Source: Gammaproteobacteria bacterium
GTDB taxonomy: Bacteria; Pseudomonadota; Gammaproteobacteria; JAADJB01
NCBI GenBank assembly: GCA_013151035.1
Contig: JAADJB010000019.1
Location: 1 to 40,935, forward strand
DNA: 40,935 bases
Direction of reading: 5' to 3'
In this document: positions 1 to 7,284 of the stretch, in pieces
Layout of the letters: each line of letters begins with the position of its first letter
Position numbering within the stretch: the stretch's first letter is position 1
Program-made: the position numbers and the translations under genes
Notes under the pieces: model-generated
What the model saw: the letters and a program-made list of their open reading frames with translations, nothing else
Told to the model about the DNA's origin: nothing
Database searches by the model: none

Positions 1-69
1 GAAGTGTGGAAAGAATACATAAAGAACCAGAAGCCTAATGACCCTGATGATGACTTCAGTGTATTGTAG
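1..69 (+). CDS. C-terminal end of a probable REP-associated (IS200/Y1-like) transposase, partial
   Basis: Frame 1 is open from the window edge to a TAG at 67-69 and gives 22 residues ending in a DPDDDFSVL tail. The stretch EYIKNQ followed by an acidic DDDF tail resembles the C-terminus of Y1/IS200-like transposases of the RAYT type. The catalytic HUH and tyrosine parts would lie outside the window, so this rests on the tail and the context. Two REP-like hairpins follow at once, and the stop codon overlaps the GTAG tetranucleotide that typically precedes RAYT-associated REPs. Another small protein ending in an acidic tail cannot be excluded. Confidence 0.45.
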   Translation, partial: EVWKEYIKNQKPNDPDDDFSVL

Positions 70-133
70 CCCGCCTTCAGGCGGAATGAACAGCTTTCAG
101 CCGTAATTTGAAGCTACCGGCTTTAGCCGGTAG
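66..133. repeat. Pair of REP-like hairpins (REPIN/BIME-like)
   Basis: The first hairpin is ccgcc-ttca-ggcgg at 71-84, preceded by GTAG at 66-69. The second is ctaccggc-ttta-gccggtag at 114-133, an 8-bp perfect stem. A weaker agctt/aagct pairing lies between them. Two such stems within 70 bp directly behind a RAYT-like tail fit the known organisation of a RAYT gene flanked by its REPs. Confidence 0.7.
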
Positions 134-296
134 TCGTTCACATCTGGTGTAGGCGTAGAGTAGGCACTTTCGTTAAAATAAGGGCAAATTCGAACAAATT
201 TCTTCAAACAACTTACACCAAGAACATGGTGTAATTATATGATAATAAAAAGAATATACAAGACCTTAAAACAGCCTAAAAGTAACACTCAAAAAT

Positions 297-350
297 CTTA
301 AAATCCCTCGGTGGTAACACCGTGCCGGTTCGATTCCGGTCCTGGCACCA
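297..350 (+). other. 3' half of a tRNA-Leu(UAA), probable integration (att) remnant
   Basis: The anticodon loop cttaaaa (297-303, anticodon TAA) is followed by the 3' anticodon strand tccct (304-308). A long class-II variable arm pairs cggtg with caccg. The T arm is gccgg-ttcgatt-ccggt (324-340), then come the acceptor 3' strand cctggca, a discriminator C and CCA (341-350). The 5' half is absent: aaaat precedes the loop where aggga is needed, and no tgccagg acceptor strand occurs upstream. Similarity therefore starts exactly in the anticodon loop. Tyrosine integrases commonly recombine within tRNA 3' halves and leave such a duplicate at the far end of the element. The intact tRNA and the element would lie to the left, outside the window. 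Confidence 0.8.
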
Positions 351-576
351 TTTCTCAGTTGTTTTTAACAGATTTGGTTTTTTCGAAAATTTATAGCAGG
401 AACTATCTTTTATCACTGCTTAGCCTCTTACTCGTTCCTGTAATTTTCCCATCTATGACTATTCCGAGGTTAGATATAAAGAGGCTACATTCCAATCCTA
501 GAAAACTGATGTTTTTAGTGCTAGACTGTTTGATAGTATTTTATAAATAAGTGTTCTATCAACAGGTTGGCTCGAT

Positions 577-801
577 ATGCAAGATGTTTTCCATCTACAA
601 AAACCGAAGAAGCTTCCATTTTTGGAAGCTGTCTGTTGGGATTTGGGCAACATAAATCAGCTTGACCAGGATGAGATTCTCAACCGATATGAACGAGGTT
701 GGGAATATAGAGGTGTTTTAGCTGATCTTGAAGGTGATGAAAAAGCATTTTTAATACCGCTTGCCAAGGCTAAAGGATCTTGGTTGCAAGTGAATGTTTG
801 A
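577..801 (+). CDS. Small protein, probable partner (antitoxin-like) of an AbiEii-type nucleotidyltransferase
   Basis: 74 residues, hydrophilic, with no membrane segment. It contains the stretch ILNRYERGWEYRGVLADLEGDE. From memory, short proteins with a YRGVLADL-like core occur just upstream of AbiEii/AbiGii nucleotidyltransferase genes, but I cannot confirm the family here. Its stop (799-801) overlaps by 8 nt the ATG (794) of the broken toxin-like frame, as expected for a coupled pair. There is no strong ribosome binding site before the ATG. The surroundings are AT-rich and next to the tRNA remnant, which suggests accessory DNA. The frame is intact, but expression without a working partner is doubtful. 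Confidence 0.5.
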   Translation: MQDVFHLQKPKKLPFLEAVCWDLGNINQLDQDEILNRYERGWEYRGVLADLEGDEKAFLIPLAKAKGSWLQVNV

Positions 802-1235
802 TCACAAATATCATCAAAAAATCCTCCTTGGCCAGGATAACATTAAATGCTCCAGATGAATTTGACTGGGTACCTGTGCCATGCTTAAGCTTTGAAGATC
901 AGTGCACTGAAAAACTTTTAGCAAATGCTGATCGCTGGCCTGATACATCTATTAAGTCACGTGATTTGATTGATTTGGCCGTTTTAAGACTTCAAAATAA
1001 AATACCAGATGTAGCCGTGGCTAAAGCAGAAGCTGCGTATCCAGTTAAGTCGCCTTTGCAAGAAGCGGTAAGTAAGTTTCAAGGTTCTGCTAAGCATAGG
1101 AGAAAATGCTTTGCTGCCCTTGAAATCAAAAAGACTTCATTAATTATTGATGGAATTGATTTATTAGCTGATGGTCTTGGAATGAAGAAGACTGAAAGAA
1201 TGCCTGATGAAATGAATGATAGTAAAGCAAGTTGA
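794..1235 (+). pseudogene. Broken AbiEii-like nucleotidyltransferase toxin
   Basis: An ATG at 794 opens a frame beginning MFDHKYHQKILL, which looks like the N-terminus of AbiEii-family nucleotidyltransferases, but it stops at 857-859. The other end of such a protein continues in a different frame from about 820 to 1235. That part contains CLSFEDQCTEKLLANADRW and SRDLIDLAVLRL, matching the conserved C-terminal 'EKLLA...R..RDLIDLA' region. The central part, with the GS and D-x-D catalytic motifs of the nucleotidyltransferase fold, is missing. The simplest reading is an internal deletion plus a frame change. The remaining in-frame piece has only a TTG start (780) and is unlikely to be a functional toxin. 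Confidence 0.6.
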
Positions 1236-1285
1236 GGCAGGAAACGCAGTTAATAGCGAGCTATTGACAATTTTTCTAACGAAAA

Positions 1286-1981
1286 TCAGGCATAAAGGCT
1301 GGTACCAGCGGTGACCTGATAATTACGTTGCACATCTTCCATTAGCTTGAGGTTTTGCTGACGACTATTGGATACCTGAGGTTTTTCTGTGGCGGGATCG
1401 GCTTCTTTTTCTATACGTTTATTGCCCTGCGTCTCTGTTGGTGGATTGGTGGTGAGTTCAACGCGTGCTTCCTGTGCCATAGAGATTGCCCGGGCGGCGA
1501 CACGTCGATCCTGCTGCGAGGGTGTTGCAGGTGCGAGCGCAGCACGTTGAATCTGCTCGGCCTTGTTTATCGTTGCCTTGGGGTCGCCATTAATTTTGCC
1601 GGTATCAATGCTCACCTCACCACCTGTGGCATAGCGTTTGCCATTGGGGCCAACGCTGTAGCTGAAACTGGCTCCACCCTGGGCGAGGGTGCCGGCGGCA
1701 CTTAGATGGGCTTGTTCATGATTGCGAACTTCTCGATCACGGCTCTGTAGTGTTTGTACCTGGCGTAGTTCGGATTGGCTCAGTTCCTGTTCAATACTCT
1801 TGCTCGTGGGCTGGTTCTTTTGATCTGTTTTTACTGAGGCTTCATTGGTTTTTTTGTCGGCACTTGCCTGAATGTCTTTATTCGATGTCTGAGAGTCTGC
1901 GGGCTTATTATCATTAGACAAGGCAGGGGTGACCCCCGACTTGTAGAATGTATTAGTAGAACTCCCGACACCTGTGATCAT
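1286..1981 (-). CDS. Putative metalloprotease, SprA-related / CJM1_0395 family
   Basis: 231 residues. The first 75 are low-complexity, rich in Ser, Lys, Asn and Gln, and probably disordered. The central domain has REVRNHEQAHLSAAG, where HEQAH is an HExxH-type zinc motif, followed by a Gly-rich segment and YAVGPNGKRYATGGEVSIDT-like residues typical of SprA-related putative metalloproteases. The C-terminal tail is again low-complexity. No signal peptide or membrane segment is obvious. Its ATG (1979-1981) overlaps the TGA of the upstream MBL gene in an ATGA arrangement, so the two are translationally coupled. The substrate is unknown, and the protease role is known only from the family motif. 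Confidence 0.75.
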   Translation of the reverse strand: MITGVGSSTNTFYKSGVTPALSNDNKPADSQTSNKDIQASADKKTNEASVKTDQKNQPTSKSIEQELSQSELRQVQTLQSRDREVRNHEQAHLSAAGTLAQGGASFSYSVGPNGKRYATGGEVSIDTGKINGDPKATINKAEQIQRAALAPATPSQQDRRVAARAISMAQEARVELTTNPPTETQGNKRIEKEADPATEKPQVSNSRQQNLKLMEDVQRNYQVTAGTSLYA

Positions 1982-3378
1982 AGTTTAATCTTGTCTTTTA
2001 CAGTGGGAATGCTCGCATGCCAACCATAGCGTTCGTAGAGCTCATTTTGTAGAATCAACATCTTTTCCAGTTCGCCGTGTATTAGATAGAGTCGCGGTTT
2101 CTGGTCGTGAAACTGACCTGCCCAGGCCAATAGTTCATTTTGCCCGGCGTGAGCAGATAGGCCGCCAAGGGTGTGTGTTTGTGCCTGAACAACAAATTCT
2201 TCACCCATAATCTTGACGTGTTTAGCGCCTTCAACCAGTGCGCGACCGACTGTGCCTCGAGCCTGGAAGCCGGAAAAGATGATATGGCTTCTTTTGTGCC
2301 AGAGGTTATGTTTGAGATGATGCATGATACGCCCACCGGTACACATACCGCTACCAGCAATAATAATAGCACCACCACTGATTTTGTTCAGTGCCATAGA
2401 CTCTTCGGTGTTGTGGGTAAAGGTCAGGATGGGTAGCCATTTCTTCCAACCACCTTTGATCAGTTCATTAAAATGGGGGTGTTCATCATTGTATAGTTGA
2501 CTGTTATGGGCATAGATACCGCTCACGGCAGTTGCCATTGGGCTATCCAGATAGACCTTTTGTTGTTTCAGGGTGCCATGTTGATAGAAACGCCCGAGGT
2601 GGAAGATCAGATCCTGGGTTCGACCGACAGCAAAGGCAGGGATGAATACATTGCCGCCATCCTCCATCGCTTCATCGAGGATCTGCTGGAACTCGATCAG
2701 GGTATCTTCAAGGGGGCGGTGATTGCGATCCCCGTAAGTAGACTCCATTAATAACACATGAGCATCCTTGATTAACTCGGGATCTTGTAGCAGAGGATCA
2801 CTCTTGTTGCCAAGATCACCCGAGAAGACGATCTTGCGTTTATGTGGGCCATCCTTAACCCATAATTCAACAATGGATGAGCCAATAATGTGCCCGGCAT
2901 CATTAAAACAGACTTCAACATCCGGGTGGATCTGAGTTTTTTTGCCGTACTCAACGGTGTGAATCAGACCCAGGGTCTTTTCAACATCATCCAGATCATA
3001 AAGCGGTTCAACAGTTTCTTCGCCATGACGTTGAGAGCGGCGGTTTTTCCATTCGGCATTCTTTTGCTGGATAAAGGCGGAATCCTTTAACATGATCTCC
3101 ATTAATTCGAAGGTCTGCGGGGTGGTGTAAACGGGGCCATGGAAACCATCACGAATCAATTTGGGTAACAGACCCGAGTGATCGATATGTGCATGTGAGA
3201 TAACAACCGCATCAATGGTCTTAGGGTCAAATAGAAAGGTCTTGTCGGTGGTGGGTTTGCGACGTTGGTTTTCTTGCGTCATGCCGCATTCAAGCAGAAT
3301 ACGCCCCTGGTCGGATTCAATTAGATAACAGGAACCGGTTACCTGTCGGGTTGCGCCGAGAAATTGTAATGTAGCCAT
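1978..3378 (-). CDS. MBL-fold beta-CASP RNA metallo-hydrolase
   Basis: 466 residues from the ATG at 3378, which has a strong AAGGAGG site 5 nt upstream. A longer frame to 3468 exists but adds residues unlike the family. The metallo-beta-lactamase metal ligands are visible as SHAHIDHSG, DAGHIIGS and FSGDLG. The beta-CASP part carries ESTYGDR, IPAFAVGRTQDL and GSGMCTGGRIMHHL, and the C-terminal motif is LSAHAGQNELL. This is the architecture of CPSF/RNase J-related RNA processing nucleases, here in the bacterial family of about 460 residues found widely in proteobacteria. Likely a cytoplasmic nuclease. The RNA target is unknown. It is the first gene of a two-gene unit with the metalloprotease-like gene and is divergent from bioA (60 bp apart). 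Confidence 0.9.
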   Translation of the reverse strand: MATLQFLGATRQVTGSCYLIESDQGRILLECGMTQENQRRKPTTDKTFLFDPKTIDAVVISHAHIDHSGLLPKLIRDGFHGPVYTTPQTFELMEIMLKDSAFIQQKNAEWKNRRSQRHGEETVEPLYDLDDVEKTLGLIHTVEYGKKTQIHPDVEVCFNDAGHIIGSSIVELWVKDGPHKRKIVFSGDLGNKSDPLLQDPELIKDAHVLLMESTYGDRNHRPLEDTLIEFQQILDEAMEDGGNVFIPAFAVGRTQDLIFHLGRFYQHGTLKQQKVYLDSPMATAVSGIYAHNSQLYNDEHPHFNELIKGGWKKWLPILTFTHNTEESMALNKISGGAIIIAGSGMCTGGRIMHHLKHNLWHKRSHIIFSGFQARGTVGRALVEGAKHVKIMGEEFVVQAQTHTLGGLSAHAGQNELLAWAGQFHDQKPRLYLIHGELEKMLILQNELYERYGWHASIPTVKDKIKL

Positions 3379-3438
3379 GCCAACCTCCTTGTGGATAAAG
3401 GTTATCATTTCATTACCACATCTTTTAATATACACCTT

Positions 3439-4737
3439 ATGAGTTTTGATCACCATCATATTTGGCATCCTTATACCTCAATGACAAATCCTGGCCCGGT
3501 ATGGCCGGTGCGTTCGGCGAGTGGGGTGCGTTTATGCCTGGAGGATGGTAGAGAATTAATTGATGGCATGTCGTCCTGGTGGGCAGTTATTCATGGTTAT
3601 AACCATCCGCGATTAAATCAGGCACTACAGCAGCAGATGGAACAGATGAGTCATGTCATGTTTGGTGGGCTGATCCATCAGCCCGCTGTTGATCTGGCGC
3701 GGTTGTTGATTGATATCACCCCTGATTCGCTACAACATATATTTTTTGCGGATTCGGGTTCAGTGGCGGTTGAGGTTGCGATCAAGATGGCGACACAGTT
3801 CTGGTTTGCCCAGGGATATCCGCAAAAGTCGCGTCTATTGACTATCCGTCAGGGTTATCATGGCGATACCTTTGGTGCCATGGCAGTCTGTGACCCAGAG
3901 AGCGGGATGCACCATCAGTTTACCCATCTGCTGGCAAAACACTTTTTTGTTGCCGCCCCGGTTTGTCGCGATGATGACTCTTGGCAGGATAGCGAACTGG
4001 ATGAGATCAAGACGCGTCTGCAACAATCCCATAATGAGATCTCAGCCATTATTCTTGAGCCGCTGGTGCAGGGCGCGGGCGGTATGCGTTTTTATTGCCC
4101 GCAATATCTAACAGCAATACGTGCGTTGTGTGATCAATATGATATCTTGTTGATTGTGGATGAGATCGCTACCGGGTTTGGTCGTACCGGGACGCTATTT
4201 GCTTGTGAACAGGCGGCTATTGAACCGGATATTATGTGTCTGGGTAAAGCGCTGACCGGTGGTTACCTGACTCTCGCGGCAACGCTGACAAGTACACGGG
4301 TGGCAGAAGGAATATCGGCGGATGGTCAGGGCGTGTTGATGCATGGCCCTACCTTTATGGCAAACCCCCTTGCCTGTGCCGTCGCCATTGCCAGTGTCGA
4401 GTTATTGCTAGAGGGTGACTGGCAACAACAGGTCGCTAATATTGAACAACAGTTAACAGTTGGCTTGATGTGCAACCTTGATTTTGATCATGTGCGTGAT
4501 GTGCGTGTCAAGGGTGCTATTGGTGTGATCGAGTTCAAACAGAAGATTGATATGGCGTGGATGCAGCCCTTTCTGGTCGAGCAGGGGGTATGGATTCGAC
4601 CTTTTAATAATCTGCTCTATATTATGCCACCTTATATTATTGATAATAATGATCTCGGAATCTTGATCAGAGCGATGAATCAAGGGGTCAGAGCTCTTGA
4701 TTTTAAAATCAAGTGCTCTGACCCCTTGATTTTGTGA
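3439..4737 (+). CDS. bioA: Adenosylmethionine-8-amino-7-oxononanoate aminotransferase
   Basis: 432 residues from the ATG at 3439 (MSFDHHHIWHPYTSM). It makes 7,8-diaminopelargonate from KAPA with S-adenosylmethionine as amino donor, in biotin synthesis. Visible family motifs: HPYTSM, DGMSSWWAVIHGYNHP, GYHGDTFGAMAVCDP, the PLP-ring Asp in LLIVDEIATGFGRTG, and the Schiff-base Lys in CLGKALTGGYL. The class-III aminotransferase fold is complete. The last 18 sense codons before the final Leu and stop are encoded by a 54-bp inverted repeat (4678-4731), so the tail NQGVRALDFK...DPLIL is repeat-derived and replaces the native terminus. No other bio gene is in the window. Confidence 0.95.
   Translation: MSFDHHHIWHPYTSMTNPGPVWPVRSASGVRLCLEDGRELIDGMSSWWAVIHGYNHPRLNQALQQQMEQMSHVMFGGLIHQPAVDLARLLIDITPDSLQHIFFADSGSVAVEVAIKMATQFWFAQGYPQKSRLLTIRQGYHGDTFGAMAVCDPESGMHHQFTHLLAKHFFVAAPVCRDDDSWQDSELDEIKTRLQQSHNEISAIILEPLVQGAGGMRFYCPQYLTAIRALCDQYDILLIVDEIATGFGRTGTLFACEQAAIEPDIMCLGKALTGGYLTLAATLTSTRVAEGISADGQGVLMHGPTFMANPLACAVAIASVELLLEGDWQQQVANIEQQLTVGLMCNLDFDHVRDVRVKGAIGVIEFKQKIDMAWMQPFLVEQGVWIRPFNNLLYIMPPYIIDNNDLGILIRAMNQGVRALDFKIKCSDPLIL
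4678..4731. repeat. GGGGTCAGAGCTC-type inverted repeat, copy 1 (inside bioA 3' end)
   Basis: The left arm (4678-4704) and right arm (4705-4731) are 27 nt each and complementary at 26 of 27 positions, with no spacer. The arms begin aatcaaggggtcagagctct. The 54-bp element is exactly 18 codons and is read through in frame by bioA. Related copies lie at 19100-19184 and 34264-34349. Confidence 0.9.
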
Positions 4738-4751
4738 TCTAATAGCATCCT

Positions 4752-5999
4752 ATGTTCAAACCAATCGAATTATTTATCGGCTTACGCTATACGCGTGCCA
4801 AACGCCGCAATCATTTTATCTCCTTCATATCCATGACCTCGATGCTGGGTATTGCCCTGGGGGTGATGGCATTGATCACCGTGTTGTCGGTGATGAATGG
4901 CTTTGAGGAAGAGTTGCGTTCACGCATCCTGGGTATGGCGGCGCATGGCACCATCAGCGCCTCGGGTCGAGGGCTGGATAATTGGCAGGAGATTATTAAG
5001 CAGGTAAGGGCGCATGAAACAGTGGAGGGTGCGGCTCCTTACATTCGTGGTGAGGTGATGATTACGCACGGCAAACAGGTTGCCGGGGTTGTTCTGCGCG
5101 GCATCCTGCCACAACAGGAACCGGCTGTTTCTGATTTTGACAAGGTTATGAAAAAGGGTGAGCTAACTTCACTGGTGGCCGGGAAATACGGGATTATTAT
5201 GGGTAAGGAGTTGGCCTGGACGCTGGGTGTTGATGTCGGTGATCGGGTGACTATCGTGAGTCCGCAAAGCATTGTTACGCCTGCCGGTGGTTTACCGCGC
5301 TTACGTCGTTTTATAGTGACCGGTTTGTTTGAAGCAGGGATGTATGAATATGATCGCGGTGTTGTATTAACCCATATGGCTGATGCTGCACGCCTGTTTC
5401 GTATGCAGGATCAAGTGACGGGTATACGTCTTCGTTTTGACAACATGTTTGATGCGCCAGCAATCGTGCGTAATATTGCCAATGAGATGCAGGGTTATTA
5501 TCGAATCTCCGATTGGACGCAGCAGCATACTAATTTCTTTCGTGCGATTAAAACCGAGAAGCAGGTTATGTTTGTCATCCTTGCGCTGATTGTGGCAGTG
5601 GCAGCATTTAATATCGTTTCCACCCTGGTGATGGTGGTGACGGATAAGCAATCCGATATTGCTATTCTACGCACTCTGGGTCTGAGTCCGCGCTCGGTGA
5701 TGGGGGTGTTTCTGGTACAGGGGATCATTATTGGCCTGGTCGGCACCTTGCTTGGGGTATTGAGTGGTATCGCATTGGCTAATAATGTTGAGACTCTGGT
5801 GCCGGCTATTGAACGATTTTTTGGTGTGCAGTTTTTGCCGCCGGATGTCTACTATATTAGCCAATTACCATCGCAACTTGAGATGACTGATGTCGGGTCA
5901 ATTGCTGTGGTATCACTGGTGTTAAGTTTTTTAGCGACTTTATATCCAGCCTGGAGTGCGGCACGCACACACCCGGTTGAGGCATTACGTTATGAGTGA
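4752..5999 (+). CDS. lolC: Lipoprotein-releasing ABC transporter permease (LolC/LolE family)
   Basis: 415 residues, the length of LolC/LolE proteins. The N-terminus [20 protein letters not shown] leads into the first membrane helix (about residues 26-50) and then [21 protein letters not shown] large periplasmic domain follows, and three C-terminal helices (about 275-400) close the FtsX-like fold. With LolD it extracts mature lipoproteins from the inner membrane for handover to LolA. Only one permease gene is present next to lolD, so it may pair with a LolE encoded elsewhere or act as a homodimer (LolF-like). No good ribosome binding site is visible. The bioA repeat ends 20 bp upstream. It overlaps lolD by 8 nt. 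Confidence 0.92.
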   Translation: MFKPIELFIGLRYTRAKRRNHFISFISMTSMLGIALGVMALITVLSVMNGFEEELRSRILGMAAHGTISASGRGLDNWQEIIKQVRAHETVEGAAPYIRGEVMITHGKQVAGVVLRGILPQQEPAVSDFDKVMKKGELTSLVAGKYGIIMGKELAWTLGVDVGDRVTIVSPQSIVTPAGGLPRLRRFIVTGLFEAGMYEYDRGVVLTHMADAARLFRMQDQVTGIRLRFDNMFDAPAIVRNIANEMQGYYRISDWTQQHTNFFRAIKTEKQVMFVILALIVAVAAFNIVSTLVMVVTDKQSDIAILRTLGLSPRSVMGVFLVQGIIIGLVGTLLGVLSGIALANNVETLVPAIERFFGVQFLPPDVYYISQLPSQLEMTDVGSIAVVSLVLSFLATLYPAWSAARTHPVEALRYE

Positions 6000-6678
6000 T
6001 CAAGTGGTGCTTTCCTGCCGGAAATTGAGCAAGGTATTTGCACAAGGTGATGTCTGCGTTGAAGTGTTCAAACAGGTTGATCTGGAAGTACAGCAGGGTG
6101 AACGTATCGCGATTATTGGTGCCTCTGGTGCCGGTAAAAGCACCTTGTTACATCTGTTGAGTGGACTGGATCAGCCCAGTGCTGGTGAGGTGTTTATTGC
6201 GGGACATAATATCAGTCGGTTAACGGATGCTGAACGTGGGACGATACGGAATCAGTTGCTGGGTTTTGTTTATCAGTTTCATCATCTGTTACCTGAATTT
6301 ACTGCGCTGGAAAATGTTGCGATGCCACTCCTTATCGGTGGGCTATCCGGTCAACAGGCACAGGAGCGGGCACGAGCCATGTTGGCCAGGGTGGGGCTTG
6401 AACAACGTACCTTACATAAACCCGGAGAGCTATCCGGTGGTGAGCGTCAACGAGCCGCCGTTGCCCGGGCATTGGTGACGCATCCGCGTTGTGTGCTGGC
6501 GGATGAACCAACGGGTAATCTCGATCATCAGAATGCGGAACAGGTCTATCAATTGATGCTGGAACTCAATCAGTCGATGGGCGTGAGTTTTATTGTGGTG
6601 ACGCATGATATGACTCTGGCCCAGCGTATGGATCGTATCCTTGAACTGAGGGATGGGGTGCTTCATTTGGTAGAGTAA
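5992..6678 (+). CDS. lolD: Lipoprotein-releasing system ATP-binding protein
   Basis: 228 residues from the ATG at 5992, which overlaps the end of lolC by 8 nt. The longer frame from 5956 lies inside lolC and is not needed. Walker A is [11 protein letters not shown], the Q-loop region is [12 protein letters not shown], the ABC signature is [15 protein letters not shown], and Walker B is [12 protein letters not shown]. The [16 protein letters not shown] stretch is characteristic of LolD. It is the cytoplasmic ATPase that drives lipoprotein release by the adjacent permease. Confidence 0.95.
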   Translation: MSDQVVLSCRKLSKVFAQGDVCVEVFKQVDLEVQQGERIAIIGASGAGKSTLLHLLSGLDQPSAGEVFIAGHNISRLTDAERGTIRNQLLGFVYQFHHLLPEFTALENVAMPLLIGGLSGQQAQERARAMLARVGLEQRTLHKPGELSGGERQRAAVARALVTHPRCVLADEPTGNLDHQNAEQVYQLMLELNQSMGVSFIVVTHDMTLAQRMDRILELRDGVLHLVE

Positions 6679-6694
6679 CATTGTGTTCTGATAT

Positions 6695-7201
6695 TCATAT
6701 ATGTCTATTTTTGTATTTTTTGAGTACTTGGTAACCCCAGATCCAGAGTATGCCGTAGTAGGCAATGGTAGCGAGGATGGCTCCGGTAGCAAAGCTACCT
6801 AGTAGTAGAGGTTGCCATATCTGATCCATTACACTGACCAACCATTCAAAGGTGTTTTCTGAATCATATTCCAGTATCTGTGAGTTTAACATCCAGGCAC
6901 CCAGTTTATAGGTGGTGTAATATATGGGGCCCATGGTTAAGGGGTTGGTTATCCATACCAGTGCCACAGAAAAAGGCAGGTTGACGCGAAAAATAATGGC
7001 GAATCCTGCTGCAATTATCATTTGCAAGGGCATAGGGATAAAGGCACAGAAAATGCCGACAGCCCCGGCGCCCGCCAGTGAACGACGGCTTAGATGCCAA
7101 AGATGAGGGTCTAGTAGATGGTCGCCAAACCAGGATAGATACTTGTGTTCTTTTAATTGCTGATGATCGGGGAGATATTTTTTAAATAATCTTTTCGGCA
7201 T
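6695..7201 (-). CDS. DUF2062 membrane protein
   Basis: 168 residues. After a basic cytoplasmic N-terminus comes SRRSLAGAGAVGIFCAFIPMPLQM, then WITNPLTMGPIYYTTYKLG and a final hydrophobic segment near the C-terminus. Three or four membrane helices are likely. These are the hallmarks of the DUF2062 family, whose biochemical role is not established. It is often encoded near comEC and envelope genes, as here. Convergent with lolD (16 bp apart) and divergent from comEC. Confidence 0.85.
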   Translation of the reverse strand: MPKRLFKKYLPDHQQLKEHKYLSWFGDHLLDPHLWHLSRRSLAGAGAVGIFCAFIPMPLQMIIAAGFAIIFRVNLPFSVALVWITNPLTMGPIYYTTYKLGAWMLNSQILEYDSENTFEWLVSVMDQIWQPLLLGSFATGAILATIAYYGILWIWGYQVLKKYKNRHI

Positions 7202-7284
7202 AGCTGGAGGAACCTCTGATCAATTATATACTCTTACATGGGTAACAATAAAGATCTATAAGGACTTTTTATTCAAGGATGAAT

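Noticed and set aside
311-550. 79-residue open frame after the tRNA fragment
   Set aside because: Its start lies inside the tRNA remnant, it has no ribosome site, and its composition is that of random AT-rich DNA.
3379-3468. N-terminal extension of the MBL hydrolase
   Set aside because: The extension lacks a ribosome site and family similarity and overlaps the bioA start; the ATG at 3378 has AAGGAGG in place.
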